From assembly GCA_030715195.1 (NCBI GenBank), contig JAUYVI010000004.1, forward strand, positions 582,845-646,844: DNA of 64,000 nucleotides. Direction: 5' to 3'. The translations under genes and the position numbers were made by a program. Numbering within the stretch: the stretch's first letter is position 1; every line of letters starts with the position of its first letter. This DNA comes from Dongia sedimenti. Its GTDB lineage: Bacteria; Pseudomonadota; Alphaproteobacteria; Dongiales; Dongiaceae. Below are positions 58,378 through 64,000 of the stretch, piece by piece. The notes beneath the pieces were generated by a model. The model did not search any database. It worked only from the letters and a program-made list of their open reading frames with translations, and was not told the origin of the DNA.

Positions 58378-58677
58378 ATGGCCGGTGGTGAAATGGGCGG
58401 TGGGGATGCGCCGCAGACGGTCAAGGCGAAGATCCAGAACCAAAAGGGCCTGCACGCCCGCGCCGCCGCCAAGTTCGTGAAGGTCGCCAACGCCTATGAC
58501 GCCGATATCCGCGTCGTCAAAGGCGAAACCGATGTCTGCGGCCGCTCGATCATGGGACTGATGATGCTGGCGGCCGGCATCGGCTGCGAGATCGAGTTGC
58601 GCGCGATCGGGCCCGGCGCCGGACCGGTGCTGGCGGCGCTGGTCGATCTCATCGACCGGAAGTTCGATGAAGAATGA
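58378..58677 (+). CDS. ptsH: HPr phosphocarrier protein
   Basis: A 99-residue HPr with a Gly-rich N-terminal extension of about 12 residues. The phosphorylated histidine is His26 in KGLHARAAAKFVK. The HprK target serine lies in CGRSIMGLMML, where most HPr proteins have N-G-K-S. It starts two bases after the IIA stop and overlaps the EI gene by 11 bases. Confidence 0.94.
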   Translation: MAGGEMGGGDAPQTVKAKIQNQKGLHARAAAKFVKVANAYDADIRVVKGETDVCGRSIMGLMMLAAGIGCEIELRAIGPGAGPVLAALVDLIDRKFDEE

Positions 58678-60484
58678 GCGACCAGACGAGGGCTCGAAAT
58701 CGCGCCGCCGGCGCAAGTCAGCGGAGGGCGAACGGCGCGAGATCGTCCTGAAGGGGCTGGGCGTCTCGGCCGGCATCGCGATCGGCGAAGCGCATGTGGT
58801 CGAGATCGGCGCGGTCCAGATCCCGGAATACGACATCAAGGAAGCGGATGTCGAAGCGGAAATCGCGCGCTTCGCCGAAGCGCTGCAGAAGTCCGACCGC
58901 CAGCTCAAGAAGCTGAAGACCAAGAGCGCCGAGCTGCACGGCGCCGCGGCCGAGGAGCTGGGCTTCCTGCTGGAAGCGCATATGCAGATGCTGTCCGGCT
59001 CGCGCATCGTGCGCGGCGTGGAGAACCGGATCCGCCGCGAGCATGTCAACGCCGAGGCCGCGGTGCAGGCGGCGATCTCCGCCGTCGCCGAGGAGTTCGA
59101 GCGGCTCGACGACGCCTATCTCGCGGCCCGCGCGGACGACGTGCGCGAAGTCGGCAACCGGCTGCTGCGGAACCTCACCAAGACGCCCTACGAGGCGTTC
59201 AAGCACCTGCCCGAAGGCGCGATCGTCATCGCCGAGGAGCTGACGCCGGCCGATACCGCGCTGCTCGATCCGGACCGCGTCGCCGGCTTCGCAACGGCGA
59301 TCGGCGGCGCGCAGAGCCACACCGCGATCATGGCGCGCTCTCTCGAACTCCCGGCGGTGCTGGGCATTCCGGAACTGCTGACCAAGGTCAGGAGCGGCGA
59401 TCCCTTGGTGATCGACGGCTATACCGGCCGCGTCGTCATCCATCCGAACCGCGAGCGCCTGGCGCAATACGAGCGCCGCACCGCGGAGATCGAGCAGGAG
59501 CAGAAGCAGCTTTCGCGCCTCCGCAAGCTGCCCTCGATGACCACCGACGGCCGCCGAATCGGTCTCTTCGCCAATCTCGAATTGCCGCGCGAGGTCGAGA
59601 ACGCGATCCAGGCCGGCGCCGCTGGCGTCGGCCTGCTGCGCACCGAGTTCCTCTACATGAACCGGCCGACCTTGCCTTCCGAGGACGAGCAGTACGAGAC
59701 CCTGCGCGAGATCGTCGAGGGCATGAACGGCCGGCCGGTGACCATCCGCACTCTCGACATCGGCAACGACAAGCTGGCGCCGGCCCTGAAGGACCTCATG
59801 GTCGAGACCGCCAACCCGGCGCTCGGCCTGCGCGCGATCCGCCTCAGCCTGCGCCACCGCGATCTGCTGGATGCCCAGCTCGGCGCGATGCTGCGGGCCG
59901 GTGCGCATGGGCCGGTGCGGATCCTGCTGCCGATGATCTCGGCCGTTTCCGAGGTGAAGCAGACCCGTGCCGCCCTGGAGCAGGTGGCGAAGCGCCTGAA
60001 GAAGCGCGGCGTCAAGATCGCCGATCCGCTGCCGCCGCTCGGCATCATGATTGAGATCCCCGGCGCGGCGCTCGCCGCCGACGCCCTGGCGCAGTGCTCG
60101 GATTTCTTCGCGATCGGCTCCAACGACCTCACCATGTACACGCTCGCCATCGACCGCGGCGAGGAGCAGGTGGCGCATCTCTACAACCCGCTGCATCCGG
60201 CGGTGCTGCGCCTGATCCAGTTCGCGACCGAGGCGGCCCTGCGCGGCCGCATTCCGATCAGCGTCTGCGGCGAGATCGCCGGCGATCCCAAATTCGCGCC
60301 GCTGCTGCTGGGCCTCGGCATCCAGGAGCTCTCCATGGCGGTCGGCAATATCCCGCGCCTCAAGCAGCGGATCCGCGGCCTCGACTTCGCCGCCGCCGCA
60401 AGGTGTGCCCGCATCATCATGGAGCAGACCGATTCCGGCCGGATCGCCATGCTGCTGGACGATTTCAACGCATTGGCGACGTGA
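58667..60484 (+). CDS. ptsI: PTS enzyme I (phosphoenolpyruvate-protein phosphotransferase)
   Basis: A 605-residue EI without a GAF domain, so it is the PtsI rather than the PtsP/EI-Ntr form. The N-terminal 30 residues are basic and not conserved. The phosphorylated histidine is His218 in GGAQSHTAIMARS, the PEP-binding barrel has GLLRTEFLYM and IGSNDLTMY, and the catalytic cysteine is Cys534 in VCGEIAGD. It charges HPr from PEP and is the last gene of the PTS block. Confidence 0.93.
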   Translation: MKNERPDEGSKSRRRRKSAEGERREIVLKGLGVSAGIAIGEAHVVEIGAVQIPEYDIKEADVEAEIARFAEALQKSDRQLKKLKTKSAELHGAAAEELGFLLEAHMQMLSGSRIVRGVENRIRREHVNAEAAVQAAISAVAEEFERLDDAYLAARADDVREVGNRLLRNLTKTPYEAFKHLPEGAIVIAEELTPADTALLDPDRVAGFATAIGGAQSHTAIMARSLELPAVLGIPELLTKVRSGDPLVIDGYTGRVVIHPNRERLAQYERRTAEIEQEQKQLSRLRKLPSMTTDGRRIGLFANLELPREVENAIQAGAAGVGLLRTEFLYMNRPTLPSEDEQYETLREIVEGMNGRPVTIRTLDIGNDKLAPALKDLMVETANPALGLRAIRLSLRHRDLLDAQLGAMLRAGAHGPVRILLPMISAVSEVKQTRAALEQVAKRLKKRGVKIADPLPPLGIMIEIPGAALAADALAQCSDFFAIGSNDLTMYTLAIDRGEEQVAHLYNPLHPAVLRLIQFATEAALRGRIPISVCGEIAGDPKFAPLLLGLGIQELSMAVGNIPRLKQRIRGLDFAAAARCARIIMEQTDSGRIAMLLDDFNALAT

Positions 60485-60577
60485 TCTCGACACGGGCGCA
60501 CCGCAATCCCGCCATGTGCCCGCCGCGATGACCGTGCAGCATTCCGCCCCGATCCATTGCACCGGGGAATTGCGATC

Positions 60578-61243
60578 ATGCTGAAACTGCTGCGGCACCT
60601 CGTCCAAGGCGCGGCATTGCTTTGCGTCCTCTATTTCTCCGCCGCGCTCATGCTCGGCGTCATCCCGGTCAACGGAACCTTCACCCAGACGCGGGGCGGC
60701 GTGCCGATCGCCGTCTGCTCCAACGGCGTCCACACCGATTTCGTACTGCCGGTGAAGAGCGAAGTGGTCGACTGGTCGATGGCCTTCCCGCCCCAGAGCT
60801 TCCCCGCCGATGTCGCGCGCTACGACCACGTCGGCATCGGTTGGGGCGATCTCGCCTTCTACCAGTCGACGCCGCGCTGGAGCGATCTCGACCTTGCGAT
60901 CACGCTCCGCGCCATGACCGGTCTCGGTCCGACGGCCCTGCACGTCCAGTATCGCCCCGGCCCGGGATCGGCGGAGCGTTGCGCGGCGCTCACCATCGGC
61001 GCCGTGCAATATCGCAAGCTCGCGGAATACATCGGCGCGACGCTGGTCCCGACCGGAGCGCCTGTCGCGGAAGGCTACGGCACCAGCGATGCCTTCTTTC
61101 CGGCACGCGGCCGGTTCAACCTGTTCACGACCTGCAATGTCTGGGTGGGCGAGGGGCTCAAGGCCGCCGGGATGCCGACGCGGCTTTGGACGCCGTTCGC
61201 TTTCCAGGTGATGCCGCCGCTCGAGGCTGCAGCCGGTCGTTGA
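60578..61243 (+). CDS. DUF2459/TIGR02117-like membrane-anchored protein
   Basis: The ATG at 60578 gives 221 residues with an N-terminal membrane anchor (about 8-30). Conserved family segments are NGVHTDFVLPV (about 50-60), VGIGWGDLAFYQSTPRWSDL, and NLFTTCNVWVGEGLKAAGMP near the end. The His/Asp and Cys residues in these blocks hint at an NlpC/P60-like thiol hydrolase fold, but the family is uncharacterised. It is a single gene between the PTS block and the macro-domain gene. Confidence 0.8.
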   Translation: MLKLLRHLVQGAALLCVLYFSAALMLGVIPVNGTFTQTRGGVPIAVCSNGVHTDFVLPVKSEVVDWSMAFPPQSFPADVARYDHVGIGWGDLAFYQSTPRWSDLDLAITLRAMTGLGPTALHVQYRPGPGSAERCAALTIGAVQYRKLAEYIGATLVPTGAPVAEGYGTSDAFFPARGRFNLFTTCNVWVGEGLKAAGMPTRLWTPFAFQVMPPLEAAAGR

Positions 61244-61310
61244 CCTGGGTCAAGGCGGCGGGTCTTGGGCCGAGCTATCCCATCATCGAAGCGAAGAAGG
61301 AGCTGTTTCG

Positions 61311-61799
61311 ATGATCATTGAAGTCCAGGGCGATATCCTGTTGAGCAAGGCCGCCGCGATCGCGCATGGCGTGGCGCCGAACGACCATTTCGATTCCGGT
61401 TTGGCGCTCAGCCTGCGCGAGCGCTGGCCCGCCATGGTCAAGGATTTCCGCCACTACTGCCAGACCAACCATCCGAAATCCGGCGAGATCTGGGCTTGGG
61501 GCGGCGCGGACGGCCGCCGCATCATCAACCTGATGACCCAGGCGGCCGCCTATCAGCACGGCGAGAAGCCGGGTGCCGCTGCGCTGGAGAACGTCAACCA
61601 CGCACTCAAGGCGCTGGCCAAGCTGGTCGCTTCGGAGAAGCTCGCCAGCCTCGCCTTGCCGAAGCTGGCGACCGGCGTCGGCGGTCTCGACTGGCGGGAC
61701 GTGAAACCGCTGATCGAACACCATCTCGGCGACCTCAAGATTCCGGTTTACGTCTACACCGTGTTTCATGCCGGGAAAGTCGGCGCGGAAGCCGCCTGA
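61311..61799 (+). CDS. Macro-domain-like protein
   Basis: A 162-residue protein with a strong aaggag ribosome-binding site. The fold landmarks of TARG1/ALC1-like macro domains are MIIEVQGDILLSKAAAIAHGV at the start, the Lys/Gly-rich IINLMTQAA strand, and LPKLATGVGGLDWRDVKPLI near the end. Such domains bind or hydrolyse ADP-ribose derivatives. The usual G-D-(I/L)-(T/L) start and the G-V-G-G-L-D-W loop are both present, so binding is likely; hydrolase activity is open. No ADP-ribosyltransferase gene is adjacent. Confidence 0.85.
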   Translation: MIIEVQGDILLSKAAAIAHGVAPNDHFDSGLALSLRERWPAMVKDFRHYCQTNHPKSGEIWAWGGADGRRIINLMTQAAAYQHGEKPGAAALENVNHALKALAKLVASEKLASLALPKLATGVGGLDWRDVKPLIEHHLGDLKIPVYVYTVFHAGKVGAEAA

Positions 61800-62016
61800 T
61801 TTCCCGAGCCCCATGCCGCGATCTGCGGGGAGGGTCAAAGCCTTAGGCGGCGACCCTCCCTGCTTCGCGCGATTCAGGCCGCGTAATCGCCCCTATTAGA
61901 ATCATTAAATCCTTAATATCACAGGGAGATTTGGCGCGGGCGGCGTCAGCGCGGCCTTGCTCCGTCAGGCCTCGCCTGCTATAGCGCTGCGCGAAACAGA
62001 CGTTCAGGAGAATCCA

Positions 62017-63327
62017 ATGTCCGCAGCCCCCGACACCAAGACCGGAGATTTCAAGGTCCGGGATATGAGCCTCGCCGAATGGGGCCGCAAGGAATTGAAC
62101 ATCGCCGAGACCGAGATGCCCGGCCTCATGGCGCTCCGCAAGGAATACGGCAAGTCGCAGCCGCTCAAAGGCGCCCGCATCGCCGGCTGCCTGCACATGA
62201 CGATCCAGACCGCGGCGCTGATCGAGACGCTGACGGCGCTGGGCGCCGAAGTGCGCTGGTCGTCCTGCAACATCTTCTCGACCCAGGACCATGCCGCCGC
62301 CGCGATCGCCGCGACCGGGGTTCCGGTCTTCGCCTGGAAGGGTCAGAACGAGGAAGAGTTCTGGTGGTGTATCGAGCAGACCATCCAGGGTCCGAACGGC
62401 TGGACGCCGAACATGATCCTCGATGACGGCGGTGACCTCACTCAGGTCATGCACGACAAGTATCCGCAGCTCCTGGCCAAGGTGAAGGGCATTTCGGAAG
62501 AGACCACCACCGGCGTGCACCGCCTTTATGAAATGGCGAAGAACGGCTCGCTGAAGGTCCCGGCGATCAACGTCAACGACTCCGTGACCAAGTCGAAGTT
62601 CGACAACAAATACGGCTGCCGCGAGAGCCTGGTGGACGCGATCCGCCGCGCGACCGACGTCATGATGGCCGGCAAGGTCGCCGTGGTCGCCGGCTTCGGC
62701 GACGTGGGCAAGGGCTCGGCGGAGAGCCTCCGCCATGCCGGCTGCCGCGTGATGGTGACCGAGGCCGACCCGATCTGCGCGCTGCAGGCGGCGATGGAAG
62801 GCTATGAGGTCGTGACCATGGAAGATGCGGCGAAGCGCGCCGACATTTTCGTCACCGCGACTGGCTGCGTCGATGTCATCACCGTCGAACACATGCGGGA
62901 GATGAAGGATCGCGCCATCGTCTGCAACATCGGCCACTTCGACAGCGAGATCCAGGTCGCGGGTCTCAAGAACTTCAAGTGGCACAATGTGAAGCCGCAG
63001 GTTGACGAGGTCGAGTTCGCCGACGGCAAGCGCATCCTGCTGCTGGCCGAAGGCCGCCTGGTGAACCTCGGCTGCGCCACCGGCCATCCGAGCTTCGTCA
63101 TGTCCGCTTCCTTCACCAACCAGGTGCTGGCCCAGATCGAGCTCTGGACCAACCACGGCAAGTACGAGAACAAGGTCTACGTCCTGCCGAAGCATCTCGA
63201 CGAGAAGGTCGCCTACCTGCACCTCGCCAAGGTGGGCGCCACGCTGACCAAGCTCTCGGAGAAGCAGGCGACCTATCTGGGCGTCGCCCAGACTGGTCCC
63301 TTCAAGTCGGACCAATACCGGTACTAG
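62017..63327 (+). CDS. ahcY: S-adenosylhomocysteine hydrolase
   Basis: A 436-residue enzyme that splits S-adenosylhomocysteine to adenosine and homocysteine. The start ATG at 62017 follows caggag; a TTG-initiated extension from 61957 is not conserved. Landmarks are [16 protein letters not shown] (substrate site), [18 protein letters not shown], the NAD loop [16 protein letters not shown], and the C-terminal KSDQYRY that caps the NAD of the neighbouring subunit. A terminator follows. I saw no SAH riboswitch in the leader. Confidence 0.97.
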   Translation: MSAAPDTKTGDFKVRDMSLAEWGRKELNIAETEMPGLMALRKEYGKSQPLKGARIAGCLHMTIQTAALIETLTALGAEVRWSSCNIFSTQDHAAAAIAATGVPVFAWKGQNEEEFWWCIEQTIQGPNGWTPNMILDDGGDLTQVMHDKYPQLLAKVKGISEETTTGVHRLYEMAKNGSLKVPAINVNDSVTKSKFDNKYGCRESLVDAIRRATDVMMAGKVAVVAGFGDVGKGSAESLRHAGCRVMVTEADPICALQAAMEGYEVVTMEDAAKRADIFVTATGCVDVITVEHMREMKDRAIVCNIGHFDSEIQVAGLKNFKWHNVKPQVDEVEFADGKRILLLAEGRLVNLGCATGHPSFVMSASFTNQVLAQIELWTNHGKYENKVYVLPKHLDEKVAYLHLAKVGATLTKLSEKQATYLGVAQTGPFKSDQYRY

Positions 63328-63353
63328 AACGCGCGGCGAAAGCCGTCAGACGG

Positions 63354-63392
63354 AGGGGAGCTGCCGGGGAAGGCTGCTCCCCTTTCGTTTTA
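63354..63392 (+). terminator. Rho-independent terminator of ahcY
   Basis: An eight-pair stem (aggggagc with gctcccct) encloses a fourteen-base loop and is followed by ttcgtttt. It begins 27 bases after the ahcY stop. Confidence 0.85.
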
Positions 63393-63443
63393 GGGGCGTT
63401 TCGTTTTGGGATTTCGCGCGAATCGGCGCTAGACTGCGGCTTA

Positions 63444-64000
63444 ATGGGAATTCGGGGTGGAGTCGCAAGTCTGCGCATCGTGGCGCCGGTCGCCGTGCTG
63501 GCGGCCCTGTCGCGTGCCGCTGCCGCGCAGGCTCCAGGCGATGCCCCGGCCGCCGTCGGGGCGGTGGGATGGCTGTTTCTGCTGTTCGCCCTGGCCGCGT
63601 TGGCCGTCGCCATCGTCCTGCTGCGCCGCCTGCAGAAGGTCCGCGCTGATCTCACACGCACCGAGGCCGAGCGTGCCGGGTTGCAAGCCCGCGAGGCGGC
63701 GCTGCCGCTGGCCCGAATCCGCTGGCGAAGCGGCGGCACTTTCGCGCTCGAGGAAAAGGCCGCCGGCCTGCTGAACGGCCGACCGGACAATATCGAGGCC
63801 CTGCTGGCGCTCCTCGCCGAACCGGATCGTGCGGCGATCGGCGCCGGCCTGGCGAAGCTGGATCGTGACGGAACCGCCTTCACCGGCGCGGCCAAGTGCA
63901 CGGCGACGGGGCGCACCATCAAGCTCAGCGCCGCCGCCGCGGCCGACGGCGAGCGGATGCTCTGCCTGGATGATGTCGAGGATCTGCTGCAGCAGGCCCT
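63444..64000 (+). CDS. Membrane-anchored sensor protein, 5' end only (probable PAS histidine kinase)
   Basis: From the ATG at 63444 the frame stays open to the window edge, giving about 185 residues. A signal-like hydrophobic stretch (10-28) ending AAAQA is followed by a transmembrane helix (about 42-60, GWLFLLFALAALAVAIVLL), a coiled coil (62-85), and a domain with PAS-like features (RIRWRSGGTFALEEKAAGLLNG). In related genomes a PAS sensor kinase commonly lies after ahcY, so this is my prediction, but no kinase domain is inside the window. Confidence 0.7.
   Translation, partial: MGIRGGVASLRIVAPVAVLAALSRAAAAQAPGDAPAAVGAVGWLFLLFALAALAVAIVLLRRLQKVRADLTRTEAERAGLQAREAALPLARIRWRSGGTFALEEKAAGLLNGRPDNIEALLALLAEPDRAAIGAGLAKLDRDGTAFTGAAKCTATGRTIKLSAAAAADGERMLCLDDVEDLLQQA

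Noticed and set aside
61843-62016. S-adenosylhomocysteine or SAM-II riboswitch in front of ahcY
   Set aside because: I could not find the conserved cores of either class; only a normal ribosome-binding site is evident.

Overview
This GC-rich window reads as a chromosome segment of an alphaproteobacterium, most likely of the Rhodospirillales. Three things point there: the block chvI-chvG-hprK-rapZ-PTS IIA-HPr-EI followed by ahcY, a LexA site of the alphaproteobacterial GAAC-N7-GAAC type in front of imuA-imuB-dnaE2, and the codon use. I saw no rRNA, tRNA, CRISPR array, transposase or prophage gene.

Layout. (1) 1-6274 (+): the 3' end of a catabolic operon with a ribose-type ABC ATPase, a fused double permease, a short-chain dehydrogenase, an L-gulonate 3-dehydrogenase-like enzyme, a beta-keto acid cleavage enzyme and an SMP-30 lactonase. 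Together they suggest a non-phosphorylative route from a sugar to acetoacetate plus an acyl-CoA. (2) 6281-14258 (-): two cytoplasmic hybrid histidine kinases. The second has 2102 residues and carries eleven 92-residue HAMP-type repeats with an exact 276-bp period. (3) 14719-15708 (+): an aldose 1-epimerase-like protein.

(4) 15852-33665 (+): a tightly packed twelve-gene cluster around SrfA/SrfB/SrfC-type proteins: an anchored trypsin-like protease, a membrane VWA protein, SrfA-like, SrfB (actin/Hsp70-fold ATPase), SrfC (dynamin-like P-loop protein), a Sel1-like membrane protein, an exported VWA protein, a LolD-like ABC ATPase, an FtsX-type permease, an exported SUMF1-fold protein without the catalytic cysteines, and two lipoproteins. 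It looks like an envelope-spanning machine of unknown function and is the strongest candidate for an undescribed system.

(5) 33759-39636 (+): the SOS mutagenesis cassette. dnaE2 carries an in-frame palindromic repeat insertion and ends in 23-bp tandem repeats. (6) 39640-48500: small genes including a PAS_5 protein, a DUF2061 membrane protein behind a perfect 27-bp Fur-like palindrome, a TMEM165/GDT1 Mn exporter behind a yybP-ykoY manganese riboswitch, a divergent DUF2000/AraC pair, a Tat-exported PhoD, a PAS_5-ArsN2 fusion, an orphan histidine ammonia-lyase and an orphan corrinoid protein. (7) 48731-52231 (+): an unrecognised 1166-residue lipoprotein of visibly different base composition, followed by a CmcJ-like and a HugZ-like gene on the minus strand.

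(8) 53825-60484 (+): ChvI-ChvG and an incomplete regulatory PTS (HprK, RapZ, IIA, HPr, EI) with no sugar-specific permease in the window. (9) 60578-64000 (+): a DUF2459 protein, a macro-domain protein, ahcY with a terminator, and the 5' end of a membrane-bound sensor protein cut by the window edge.
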